From the NCBI GenBank assembly GCA_016712565.1, contig JADJQU010000001.1, positions 310,001 through 374,000 of the forward strand: a DNA stretch of 64,000 bases, written 5' to 3'. This document shows, piece after piece, positions 55,075 through 63,580 of the stretch; position 1 is the first letter of the stretch; every line of letters starts with the position of its first letter. This DNA is from Planctomycetota bacterium. GTDB taxonomy: Bacteria > Planctomycetota > UBA1135 > GCA-002686595. The notes under the pieces are model-generated. The model saw nothing but the letters and a program-made list of their open reading frames with translations, had not been told where the DNA came from and ran no database searches. The position numbers and the translations under genes were made by a program.

Positions 55075-56187
55075 TCAGCCGCCGACCAGCGCCGTCCAGC
55101 GCGGGTCCGACCGCAGTCGCTCCAGCACGGCCGCGGCGAACACCGCGCATCCGGCGTCCGTGAAGTGCACCGAGTCGTTGAAGTGCACCCGGTCGCCGGG
55201 CACGCTCTGGGCCACGTCCAGGAGCAGCACGCCCTTCTCGGCGGCCACCTCGCGGGCCACCCGGTTGTACTCGTCGAAGCCGTCCAGGAGCAGCTCCGGC
55301 GTCATGTACGGCATGTAGTAGAAGGAGGTGTTGCAGGCCTGGGCCAGGCGCGCGGGGTCCTGCCCCCGCCGGGCCTGGGTGCTGAAGGTCATCAGGACCA
55401 CGAGCTTTGCCCGTGCCTTGGCTGCGTCGCACAGGGCCGCCAGTCGCTCGCGATAGCCCGGCGACAGTTCCCGCGGCTCGAAGCGCACGCGGCCGGTCTC
55501 GCCCGCGGCGCCCTGCTTGCGCTTTCCCAGGGTCAGGTTCTTCTCGATCAGGTACCAGGTGAGGGAGATCTCCCCGAGGGTCGAACCCGCGTCGGAGTGG
55601 CCGGTGTAGACACCCTGGGCCACGGCCAGCTCCCGGGTGTCGCGGGTCAGGTCGTTGGTGGCCTCGTAGAGGAAGACCACGTCGGGCTCGAAGGGGGCGA
55701 CGCGCTTCTCCAGGTTGATGCGCATCTGCTCCAGCTGGTGGCCGCCCACGCCGGCGTTCAGGTAGTCCACGGACCCCGCGGTCCGGTCCTTGGCGGCCCC
55801 GGCGGCCACCAGGGCCGGCCAGGTGCTGCTCTCGGAGCCCGCCTCCGCGCAGAAGGTCGTCGAGGCGCCCAGAAAGGCCAACCGCAGCCGGCCGGGGGGC
55901 TTGGGCTGGTCCGGCAGCGGGCCGCGGAAGCCCCGCGAGTTGATCGTGAAGTGGGCCGTGGTGCGGCCCGGCGGCGGGATTTCGAGGCCGCTCTCCGGGT
56001 CGATCACGAAGGCGTGCATCTGACCGAACGTGCCGTACTTTGCGTACTGCCTCACCCGCAGGGCACCCTTTACGGCGAGCAGGGCCAGGAGCAACCCGCC
56101 GCCGGCCAGGAGCAGTTTGCTGCCGAGAGTTGCGCGGCCCGGGGTGGGTGTGGTCGGCCTGGACATCGCGGCCTGCGAAGGTAGCAC
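55075..56187 (-). CDS. Membrane-anchored SGNH-family hydrolase
   Basis: 370 residues; the start may be ATG 56166 rather than 56187. A membrane segment (LLLAGGGLLLALLAVKGAL) precedes the hydrolase. The nucleophile block is LAFLGASTTFCAEAGSESST (GAS in place of GDS), the Gly block YLNAGVGGHQLEQM, the oxyanion Asn block FLYEATNDLT and the catalytic pair NDSVHFTDAG (D-x-x-H). The replacement GDS to GAS keeps the Ser. Such proteins deacetylate or acylate polysaccharides. Lies between the VWA operon and the glycosyltransferase genes; related in type to the partial protein at 1-663. Confidence 0.82.
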   Translation of the reverse strand: MLPSQAAMSRPTTPTPGRATLGSKLLLAGGGLLLALLAVKGALRVRQYAKYGTFGQMHAFVIDPESGLEIPPPGRTTAHFTINSRGFRGPLPDQPKPPGRLRLAFLGASTTFCAEAGSESSTWPALVAAGAAKDRTAGSVDYLNAGVGGHQLEQMRINLEKRVAPFEPDVVFLYEATNDLTRDTRELAVAQGVYTGHSDAGSTLGEISLTWYLIEKNLTLGKRKQGAAGETGRVRFEPRELSPGYRERLAALCDAAKARAKLVVLMTFSTQARRGQDPARLAQACNTSFYYMPYMTPELLLDGFDEYNRVAREVAAEKGVLLLDVAQSVPGDRVHFNDSVHFTDAGCAVFAAAVLERLRSDPRWTALVGG

Positions 56188-56195
56188 GCAGGGCC

Positions 56196-57236
56196 CTAGA
56201 CCGCCGCGAGTTCGCGGTCGTCCCGCTTCCCCGGGGCGGGCGCGCGCGCCGGGGCGGGCCGCCGCGTTCCCGGGCGCCAGCGGGTGCCGAAGAAGTGCAG
56301 CAAGAGCGGCAACAGGGCCAGCACGGCCGTGCCCAGGGCCACGGCGATCATGGCGTAGTCGCGGCGCGTGAGTTTCTCGAACAGGTCCCGTTCCTCCAGG
56401 CCCGCGGCGGAGGCGATCAGGGCCGAACTCAGGTGCTTTTCATTGCCGTCGTGGAACGTGCCGCCCAGGCGCGCGGCGATCTGCTTCAGGGTCGGCACGT
56501 CCTGGCGCGACTGCCGGCCGTCGATGAACTTGCCCGTGCGCGAGTCGCCGACGCCGACCACCAGGACGCTGCGCACCGAAGGCGGCATCTTGGGCATGCC
56601 GTTGGCGGGCACCGTGTCGCCGTCGGTCATCACGATCAGGGTCGTGCTGCGCGGGTTCCAGGGCTTGGCGATCTTGGCCGCCTCCTCCAGGCCGTCGAAC
56701 AGCTTGGTCTTGCCCGAAGGAAAGGCGAAGTGCATCGGCAGATCGCCGAAGATGTTGCGCACCACCTCGAAGTCCTTGGTGTCGATCACCACCGGCTTCG
56801 CGCCGTTGTAGACGGCGACCACGCTGATGCGCGACTGCTCGATCGGCACGCGGTTGAAGAACGACTCGATCAGCGCGCGGGCGCGGGCCATGCGCGAGAG
56901 CTTCTTCTCGGGCCCGGCGTCCACCAGGCGCATGCTGGGGGAGACGTCGAGCACGATCAGCACGTGCTGGAAGTCCGCCGTGGCGCGCTCGGCGGCGATG
57001 CCGGTCTGGTAGCGGCGCGGCTCCAGCGTGAGCAGGGTCAGGAGCCCCCAGACCACGGCCGAGAGCGCGATCACCCGCAGCCAGGGAGCGCCGTGGGCCC
57101 AGGGCGAGGGCGCGCGCGTCGGTCCGAACGCCAGGGGGGCCAGACGCCGCACGCGGCGCGAGTGCAACCACTCCGCCAGCGCGCAAAGGACCAGCGCGCC
57201 GCCCGCCGCCAGGATCGCCAGGGCCTCGTCGCTCAC
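56196..57236 (-). CDS. VWA-domain membrane protein (BatB-like)
   Basis: About 346 residues from GTG 57236 (GTG 57239 is possible), overlapping the upstream stop. Two N-terminal membrane helices, then a VWA domain with MIDAS VLIVLDVSPSMRLVD (D-x-S-x-S), threonine TTLIVMTDGDT and a closing membrane helix (YAMIAVALGTAVLALLPLLL). The architecture TM-VWA-TM is that of BatA/BatB proteins of the Bacteroides aerotolerance cluster, which work with MoxR and DUF58 proteins. It binds a divalent metal and a partner protein outside the cytoplasm. Confidence 0.85.
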   Translation of the reverse strand: MSDEALAILAAGGALVLCALAEWLHSRRVRRLAPLAFGPTRAPSPWAHGAPWLRVIALSAVVWGLLTLLTLEPRRYQTGIAAERATADFQHVLIVLDVSPSMRLVDAGPEKKLSRMARARALIESFFNRVPIEQSRISVVAVYNGAKPVVIDTKDFEVVRNIFGDLPMHFAFPSGKTKLFDGLEEAAKIAKPWNPRSTTLIVMTDGDTVPANGMPKMPPSVRSVLVVGVGDSRTGKFIDGRQSRQDVPTLKQIAARLGGTFHDGNEKHLSSALIASAAGLEERDLFEKLTRRDYAMIAVALGTAVLALLPLLLHFFGTRWRPGTRRPAPARAPAPGKRDDRELAAV

Positions 57237-58159
57237 CACGGCGTGTACCTCAGCCCGAACAGGGCGAAGAGCGTCACGGCCACGAGTCCCAAGCCTGCCA
57301 GGCACCAGGGCCAGAGCCGGTCGGCGGCCTCGGCCTGGGACTTCTCCATGCGCGTCTTCTGCATCTTGTCGATGCGCTGGAAGACGCGCGCCAGGCCGTC
57401 GGTGTCCTCGGGCTTGAAGGCCTCGCCGCCGGTCAGCGAGGCGATGCGCACCACAGGGTCGGGGATCGCGCCCTCGGCGATGTGCACCGTGTAGACCACG
57501 ATGTTGGCCTTGGAGAGCTCCCGGGCGATCACCTCGTCGTTGCCGCCCCCCAGGTCCGAGCTGTAGCCGTCCGTGACCAGGATGATCATCCGGTCGCCTT
57601 CCTCGCGCTCCAGGAGCACCTTGCGGCACTCGTTGAGGGCCTTGGCGATCTCGGTGCCGCCGAACCACCCGGGCAGGTTGCGCGGGTGCATGAACGGCGG
57701 GGCGCAGCGGAAGGCCGACACGTCGGTGGTCACCGGCACCCAGTGCAGGACGCTGTTGCCGAAGAACGTGAGCCCGAAGGCGTCACCGGTGCGGTAGTCC
57801 AGGAACTGGTTGATGGCCTTCATCGAGGCGTCGTAGCGATCGCCGTCGCCGAACTTGGCCGTCATCGAGCCGGAGACGTCCACGCAGAACTGGATGTTGG
57901 TCAGCACGCGCTTGGAGCGCGGGGCCTCCCAGGCCTGGGGACCGGCGAGCAGCACGCAGGCCACGCCCAGCAGCAGGGAGGGCGTCGATTCGAACAGGCG
58001 CAGGAAGAAGCGCGTCCAGGCGCCGGAGCCCACCGGCGAATGGTCGAAGGGCAGCACCACCGCGCGGCCCGCGCGGTTCCAGGTCCACAGGAGCAGCGCC
58101 GCCGGCAGGAGCAGCAGGAACAGCGCCTGTGGGTGTCGGAATGCGTCGATGGTCTCCAT
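57233..58159 (-). CDS. VWA-domain membrane protein (BatA-like)
   Basis: 308 residues from ATG 58159 (METIDAFRHPQALF). Membrane helix LFLLLLPAALLLWTW, then NIQFCVDVSGSMTAKFG (MIDAS D-x-S-x-S), ILVTDGYSSDLGGG and a C-terminal helix (CLAGLGLVAVTLFALFG). The start of the domain has RHPQALFLLLLP, the usual BatA entry. It overlaps the BatB-like gene by 4 nt. The upstream gene is a membrane protein 25 nt away. Tandem VWA proteins probably pair with MoxR as a chaperone system for envelope proteins. Confidence 0.88.
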   Translation of the reverse strand: METIDAFRHPQALFLLLLPAALLLWTWNRAGRAVVLPFDHSPVGSGAWTRFFLRLFESTPSLLLGVACVLLAGPQAWEAPRSKRVLTNIQFCVDVSGSMTAKFGDGDRYDASMKAINQFLDYRTGDAFGLTFFGNSVLHWVPVTTDVSAFRCAPPFMHPRNLPGWFGGTEIAKALNECRKVLLEREEGDRMIILVTDGYSSDLGGGNDEVIARELSKANIVVYTVHIAEGAIPDPVVRIASLTGGEAFKPEDTDGLARVFQRIDKMQKTRMEKSQAEAADRLWPWCLAGLGLVAVTLFALFGLRYTPW

Positions 58160-58184
58160 GGTCCTGGCGGGAAGGCGTGCGGGC

Positions 58185-59096
58185 TCAGCGGCCCGCCGCG
58201 CGCGCGTTTCCGGCCGGGGGCTCCGGGCTCTGCAGGTCCAACTCGGGCACCGCATCCGGGGGCAGGTTGCGGTAGGGCGCGAGCAGTCCGGTCACGTCGA
58301 TGTTGCGCGGCGGCGAGGGCATGTGGAGCCAGGCTTCCAGGCTCGACAGGAGCGGCCCGGCCTCGGGGTGCTCGCGCAATCGGCCGAGCAGGGCCGCCGG
58401 GCGCTCGTGTTCCAGGTCGAGCTTGCGCCGCCAGTAGGCCACCAGGGACAGCTCGAGCTGCGAGCGCTGCTCGCGCGAGAGTTCTCCGGCCAGGGCGCGC
58501 TCCACCAGGGGCCTCAGGCGTTCCGCCAGGGTCGCGGGACGCTGCTCGGCGATCTCGGCCCGCCGTCGCCGTCGCCAGCCCAGCAGGATCACGAGCAGGC
58601 CCGCGATCCACAGCACGCCGGCCGCCACCAGGACCGTGCGGTATCCGCCGAAGCCCGGCACGTCGAGGTCGGACGGGGGGTGGGGCTTGACGATGCCCGG
58701 CTGCAGCACGCTCCTCACCTCCACGGGAATCGCGGGCAGGCTGCCCGGGGCCCCCGCGCTGGTTTCGATCGGCGTGCCGTCCTTGCGCCGCAGGCCGTCG
58801 CGCAGGTCGTAGGTGCCCGGCTCCAGCCCCACGAACTCGAGGTCGTAGCGGAAATCGCTGCCGTGGGGCGAGACGCGCGCGATGCGCAGCACCAGCGGGT
58901 CCTTGGGGTCCCTTGGCCGCACTTCGAGTTCGCTGCCGGAGAGCACCAGTTCCTGGATCAGGCCGGGCATCCCCACGCTGGGAATTTCGGGGGCGGGAAC
59001 TTGGGGGGCGAGAACTCCCTCCTGGGCCCGCAGGGAGAGCCCGCAGGCGAGGAGCGCGCAGACAGTTGCGAGCAGCAAGGCCCGGCGACGGATCAT
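58185..59096 (-). CDS. Exported/membrane protein of the MoxR operon (BatD/DUF4381-like position)
   Basis: 303 residues from ATG 59096. Signal peptide (LLLATVCALLACGLSLRAQ), an extracytoplasmic beta domain of about 140 residues (SGSELEVRPRDPKDPLVLRI; FVGLEPGTYDLRDG), one membrane helix (VLVAAGVLWIAGLLVILLG) and a cytoplasmic helical tail with basic/acidic patches (LSREQRSQLELSLVAYWRRK). Similar proteins occur between DUF58 and VWA genes in this operon type. It overlaps the DUF58 stop (ATGA). Precise family not identified. Confidence 0.72.
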   Translation of the reverse strand: MIRRRALLLATVCALLACGLSLRAQEGVLAPQVPAPEIPSVGMPGLIQELVLSGSELEVRPRDPKDPLVLRIARVSPHGSDFRYDLEFVGLEPGTYDLRDGLRRKDGTPIETSAGAPGSLPAIPVEVRSVLQPGIVKPHPPSDLDVPGFGGYRTVLVAAGVLWIAGLLVILLGWRRRRRAEIAEQRPATLAERLRPLVERALAGELSREQRSQLELSLVAYWRRKLDLEHERPAALLGRLREHPEAGPLLSSLEAWLHMPSPPRNIDVTGLLAPYRNLPPDAVPELDLQSPEPPAGNARAAGR

Positions 59097-59959
59097 CGTT
59101 CCCCCTTGCCCATCCAGCCGCGGGCGCGGAAGAGCTGGCGCAGCGAGTGCGCGAAGGGCTCTCCGATCCGGATGCGCAGGTGGTCGATGCCGCAGCGCTT
59201 CAGCTCGCCCGAGGCGCGCTCGGGGTCGATCCAGCGCTTGCGGCCGTGGGTCACGAATTCGCGGCCCGTCTCGGCTTCGCGGGCGCGGAAGAAGCCCGCC
59301 CCGCGGCGGCCCTGCTCGGCGGGGTCCTCCAGCTGCAGGGCGATGCAGTCGTGCTGCTGCGACAGTCGCTTGAGGGCCCCCAGGGCGTCGGGATCGTGCA
59401 GGTCCGACAGCACCACGAACATCGAGCGCGAGGGGAGGCTCGGGAGCAGCTGCGCGATGCGCGCGGCGATCGTCGTGTGCTCGTCGAAGCGATAGGTGCG
59501 CAGAAGCAGCAGCCACTGCATCACGCGCGCCGTGGACAGGCTGGGCTGGATGCGCAGGGCGCGCTCGCCCACGGCGATCATGCCCACCGGGCTGACTCGG
59601 TCGAGGGCGGCCAGGGCCAGGCCGCCGGCGATGAACAAGGCCGTGTGGTACTTGCTGCGCGCCTCCGAGCCGACCGCCATGGAGGCCGACGTGTCCACCA
59701 GGAGGTAGAACGGCACGCTCTTCGGCGTCTCGTATTCCTTGACGTGGAAGCGGCCCGTGCGCGCCGTGACGCGCCAGTCGATCGCGCGGATCGAATCGCC
59801 CATCTGATAGGGGCGCGACTGCACGTACTCGACGCCCGAGCCGATGAACAGCGACTTGTCGATGCCGTAGGACAGGCTGTTGGCGAGCTTGCGCAACGCG
59901 ATCACGAACTGGCGCGAGTCCAGCGTGTCGAAGTCCTCGATGTGACCCTGGAGGTTCAT
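59093..59959 (-). CDS. DUF58 family protein
   Basis: 288 residues. The DUF58 core has SGVEYVQSRPYQMGDSIRAIDWRVTARTGR (about residues 41-70), the R-x-Y-x-x-G-D-x-x-R-x-I-D-W signature. It is followed by a degenerate VWA-like part VPFYLLVDTSASMAVG with D-x-S-x-S and FVVLSDLHDP. No membrane segment is present, so it is probably cytoplasmic. Lies between the MoxR ATPase (31 nt) and the membrane protein (4-nt overlap). DUF58 proteins are thought to link MoxR to VWA partners. Confidence 0.9.
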   Translation of the reverse strand: MNLQGHIEDFDTLDSRQFVIALRKLANSLSYGIDKSLFIGSGVEYVQSRPYQMGDSIRAIDWRVTARTGRFHVKEYETPKSVPFYLLVDTSASMAVGSEARSKYHTALFIAGGLALAALDRVSPVGMIAVGERALRIQPSLSTARVMQWLLLLRTYRFDEHTTIAARIAQLLPSLPSRSMFVVLSDLHDPDALGALKRLSQQHDCIALQLEDPAEQGRRGAGFFRAREAETGREFVTHGRKRWIDPERASGELKRCGIDHLRIRIGEPFAHSLRQLFRARGWMGKGER

Positions 59960-59990
59960 CGCGGTGGCCGGCGGGGGATCCCTGAAGACC

Positions 59991-61034
59991 TCAGGCCCGG
60001 GCCATCTCGTGCTTCGCTTCCAGCGGGCCGCCGCCCAGGGAACGCAGCAGCTCGGCGACGATCTGCTTGCCGTTGACGCCCTCGGCGATGGCCTCGTACT
60101 TGAGGCGCATGCGGTGCAGCATCACGTCCTCGGCCAGGGCAAACAGGTCCTCGGGAATCGTGTAGTGGCGGCCGTGCATCAGGGCCCGGGCCCGGGCGGC
60201 CTTGATCAGCGCGATGCCGGCGCGGGGACTGCAGCCCAGCTCGATCGACTTGTGCACGCGCGAGCGGTTGACCAGGTCCACCACGTGCTCCACGAAGGTC
60301 TCGCTGACGTGCACGCGGTGCACGGCCTCCATGGCGGCCACGAGTTCGTTGGTGGAGCCCACGGGCTCCTTCTTCAGCACGTCGAACTCGGTCTGCACGA
60401 TGGCGCCGCCGTCCTGGCGCTGGACGCCCAGGGCGCTGTTGCGGATCAGGATCTCCCGTTCCTCCTCGGGCGAGGGGTACTCCAGGCGATGCACCAGCAT
60501 GAAGCGGTCCAGCTGGGCCTCGGGCAGCTCGAAGGTGCCCGACTGCTCGACCGGGTTCTGCGTGGCGATCACCAGGAACGGCGCGGGCAGGCGGAAGGTC
60601 TCGTTGCCGATGGTCACCTTGCGCTCCTGCATGGCCTCCAGGAGCGCCCCCTGGACCTTGGGCGCCGCGCGGTTGATCTCGTCGGCGAGCAGCAAATTGG
60701 TGAAGATCGGTCCCTTGCGCACGCGGAACTCGTTGGTGCGCTGGTCGAGGATCTCCGAGCCCAGGATGTCCGAGGGCAAGAGGTCGATGGTGAACTGGAT
60801 GCGGGCGAAATCCAGGTCGATGGACTTGGAGAGCACCGAGATCAGCAGCGTCTTGGCCAGACCCGGCACGCCTTGCAGGAGGATGTGGCCGCCGGTGAAC
60901 AGGGCGATCAGGAGGCGCTCGACCACGACGTCCTGGCCCACGACCACCGTGGCGACCCGCTGGCGCACGGCGCGGATGAAGGCCTCGGTCTTCTGGAAGT
61001 CGTCGCGAGACAGCTGGGCCGGGTTCTGCGTCAT
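59991..61034 (-). CDS. MoxR-family AAA+ ATPase
   Basis: 347 residues. Walker A GVPGLAKTLL (GxxGxxKT), Walker B NLLLADEINRAAPKVQGALLEAMQE (positions about 113-137), sensor FLVIATQNPVEQSGT and arginine-finger region LPEAQLDRFML. Full family length. First gene of the minus-strand operon MoxR, DUF58, membrane protein, VWA, VWA. MoxR ATPases act as chaperones that insert metal or assemble envelope and redox complexes through VWA proteins. The target is not shown by context. A 380-nt leader with a 13-bp inverted repeat precedes it. Confidence 0.92.
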   Translation of the reverse strand: MTQNPAQLSRDDFQKTEAFIRAVRQRVATVVVGQDVVVERLLIALFTGGHILLQGVPGLAKTLLISVLSKSIDLDFARIQFTIDLLPSDILGSEILDQRTNEFRVRKGPIFTNLLLADEINRAAPKVQGALLEAMQERKVTIGNETFRLPAPFLVIATQNPVEQSGTFELPEAQLDRFMLVHRLEYPSPEEEREILIRNSALGVQRQDGGAIVQTEFDVLKKEPVGSTNELVAAMEAVHRVHVSETFVEHVVDLVNRSRVHKSIELGCSPRAGIALIKAARARALMHGRHYTIPEDLFALAEDVMLHRMRLKYEAIAEGVNGKQIVAELLRSLGGGPLEAKHEMARA

Positions 61035-61416
61035 GGTCTCGATTCTTCTGTGGTGCGCGCGACGGCGTGCGAGTCGACTCCCGCAGGGAGTGTGGGGAAG
61101 CGCGAGCCGCCCGCGGCCGGAGCGGAACTGCTGACGAGGGGGCAGATCCTAGCTTCCCGATGTCCTGGGCAGCGCGTGGAAGCCGCGGGTCTACGGGCAG
61201 GGGCTAGTTCCGCTCCGGGCGGCGGATACACGCCGCGGCGGAACGGCCCGGCCCCGGGGCGGATGAGGTCGAAGCCCGTCGCGCAGGGGGCGCCCGCTGC
61301 GCTGCGGGAGGAGGGGCGAGGCCGCGGCGCACCCGGAGGCCGGGCTCGGCGTGCCTGCCCGGCGGACGGGCAGCGTCCTTTCCCGGGATTCGAGCGCGGG
61401 CCCCGGCTGCGGGACC
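61035..61416. other. Intergenic leader of the MoxR operon
   Basis: About 380 bases between the sulfatase-like gene stop and the MoxR start, both minus. Contains a perfect 13-bp inverted repeat, 61117-61129 (CCGGAGCGGAACT) and 61206-61218, with 76 bases between, plus a small ACTCCC-GC-AGGGAGT hairpin at about 61077-61092. May hold the promoter of the MoxR operon and a terminator for the upstream gene. No gene seen. Confidence 0.4.
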
Positions 61417-63300
61417 CTACCGGGCGCTCGCGGCCTGGGCCTCGCGCGCGGCGGCGATTCGGGCCGTGGCGGAGCCCTCGGCCCTGGCGGGGTCCAACCG
61501 CAGTGCGGCTTCGTACTGCAGGACCGCCAGATCGAACTCGCCGCGCTCGAGGTGGTAGTTGCCCAGGGCGATGTAGGCGCCCCCGTGGGAGGGCTCCAAT
61601 TCCAACGCCGCCCGGACCAGGGGCTCCACCTCCTCGGGCTTGCCGCGGGCCTGGGCCAACTGGGCCAGGAAGACGAAGGCGTCGGAGGAGGGGCGGATGG
61701 CGGTGTACTCCCGCAGGGCCGCGGCCGCCTCGTCGAGACGTCCCTGGGCCGTGAGGATCCGCGCGCGCTGCTCCAAGGCCGCACGATCCCTGGGGGAGCG
61801 GGCCAGGACACGATCCACGTGGGCCAGGGCGGAAGCGAGCTTGCGCGGTGCGTCCGCTCCCACGGCCGCCGAGCGCAGGCGAATCGCCTCCTCGATCTCC
61901 TCCCAGGCGGGCAGCATGTCCTTGGGATCCAGCACGCCGATGGATCCGTCCGCGGAGGGGGCGCTGGTGTAGCCCAGGGCCTGGAGCGCCTGGGCCGACT
62001 GCGAACCCAGGGGCCGGCCGCGGGAGGCCAGGAGCAGGGGATCGGGCCAGCCGGAAAGTCGTTGCTCCAGGCGCCCGGCGAGTGCGCGGGCCTCGCCGGA
62101 GTCGATACCCGCGCCGTCGCTGAGTTCGAAGGGATCCTGATCCAGCTGGAAGAACTCCGGCCGCGGCGCGCGGATGTACTTGGCCCGCGCGGAGCGCAGC
62201 GCGAACAGCGGCGCCCAGCCGTTGTTGAACAGCGGCATCATCGTCTCCAGGTACACCGCGCGATCCGGCTCCGGCTTCGCGAGGGCGCTTCGGCCATCCA
62301 GGTCCTTCGGGAACGGCACGTCCAGGAGGTCGAGGATCGTCGGCATCACGTCCACGATGGAGACCACGCGCTCGATCGCGCGGCCCCCGGTCTGGGCCTG
62401 GCCCCGCGGCCCGGCCAGGATCCAGGGCACGCGCATCACCTCTTCGTAGAGCGTGCGGCCGTGGGTCGACTCCCCGTGCTGTCCCAGGCTCTCGCCGTGG
62501 TCGCCCACCACCGCGATCAGCAGGTTGTCCGCGACGCCGGAACTTTCCAGGGCCTGGAGCACGCGCCCCAATTGCGCGTCGACGCCGGCGATCTCGCCCG
62601 CGTACTCGCGGCCCTTGAAGCGGGAGTCGAAGGGCGCCGGCGGCCGATAGGGGTCGTGGGCGTCGTAGTAGTGGATCCAGGCGAAGAACGGCCGGCGGGC
62701 ATCGCGGCCTGCGATCCAGGCGAGCAGCGCATCCGTGGTCGCCTGGCCCGGGCGTTCCTGGGCGCCCCCGAAGGTCGTGTCGCCCTCGCGCCGCGGCAGG
62801 CGATCGTCGTAGTGGGCGAATCCCTGATCGAGTCCGTAGCGCCGGTCGAGCACGAACGCGGACACGAAGGCCGCGGTGTCGTAGCCCTGGGCGGCGAGCA
62901 GCTCCGCAAGGGACACGCAGGCCGCGGGCAGGGGCTCCTCGCCGTTGTTGCGCACGCCGTGGGACGGCGGGTAGAGCCCCGTCAGCAGACTCGCGTGGGC
63001 GGGCGTCGTGAGCGGCACGCACGTGAGTGCCTGACTGAAGCGCACTCCGCGGGCCGCCAGGGCGTCCAGGTTCGGGGTCGAGGCCCCCTGGGCTCCGAAG
63101 CAGGTCAGATGGTCCGCCCGAGTCGTGTCCAGGGTCACCAGGAGCACGTTGGCTCCGGCCGAGGCGCCGCGTCCCAGACCCGGGGCCAGGGGTTCCCCTC
63201 CCGAGCAGGCGGCCAGCAGGCAGGCGCCCCAGCCGACCGCCGTCCGCCCCAGGGCGGGCCAGTCGGATTGGGGGACAGTGGGCGCTTGGGAGGTGGTCAT
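61417..63300 (-). CDS. Sulfatase/phosphodiesterase-superfamily lipoprotein with TPRs
   Basis: 627 residues from ATG 63300. The lipobox is GACLLAACSGG. The alkaline-phosphatase-superfamily core has VLLVTLDTTRADHLTCFG (metal Asp residues), catalytic region ALTCVPLTTPAHASLLTG, WIHYYDAHDPYRPP and VVGDHGESLGQHGESTHG. The sulfatase signature C-x-P-S-R is altered: the Arg after C-V-P-L is Thr, so formylglycine formation is doubtful. A phosphatase- or transferase-type activity using Cys or Thr is possible. The C-terminal 150 residues are TPR repeats (LVRAALELEPSHGGAYIALG, LAVLQYEAALRLDPARAEG). This domain pair is common in Planctomycetota. Confidence 0.85.
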   Translation of the reverse strand: MTTSQAPTVPQSDWPALGRTAVGWGACLLAACSGGEPLAPGLGRGASAGANVLLVTLDTTRADHLTCFGAQGASTPNLDALAARGVRFSQALTCVPLTTPAHASLLTGLYPPSHGVRNNGEEPLPAACVSLAELLAAQGYDTAAFVSAFVLDRRYGLDQGFAHYDDRLPRREGDTTFGGAQERPGQATTDALLAWIAGRDARRPFFAWIHYYDAHDPYRPPAPFDSRFKGREYAGEIAGVDAQLGRVLQALESSGVADNLLIAVVGDHGESLGQHGESTHGRTLYEEVMRVPWILAGPRGQAQTGGRAIERVVSIVDVMPTILDLLDVPFPKDLDGRSALAKPEPDRAVYLETMMPLFNNGWAPLFALRSARAKYIRAPRPEFFQLDQDPFELSDGAGIDSGEARALAGRLEQRLSGWPDPLLLASRGRPLGSQSAQALQALGYTSAPSADGSIGVLDPKDMLPAWEEIEEAIRLRSAAVGADAPRKLASALAHVDRVLARSPRDRAALEQRARILTAQGRLDEAAAALREYTAIRPSSDAFVFLAQLAQARGKPEEVEPLVRAALELEPSHGGAYIALGNYHLERGEFDLAVLQYEAALRLDPARAEGSATARIAAAREAQAASAR

Positions 63301-63580
63301 GGGCGTGGAGGGGAGTACCGGAGGGCCACACGGGGGCAATTCCGGGCCGCGCCGACGCCCGAATCGGGGAAGTTTGGGGAAGATGGACCCGGGCCCCCCG
63401 GAAATCCCGGACATCGGGTACTCATTAAAGAGTCTTACGGAGTCGCCTCCTTCGCGCAACGCGGTCCCAAGGGTGCGAACCCGCTCCCGCCCCCAGGCGG
63501 ACTGAGCGGTGCATTCCTGGAGCCCACGGCTCGCGGATCGGGCACGTCCCTGCCACCCGTCCCCCGCTGGAGGTTGTCCC

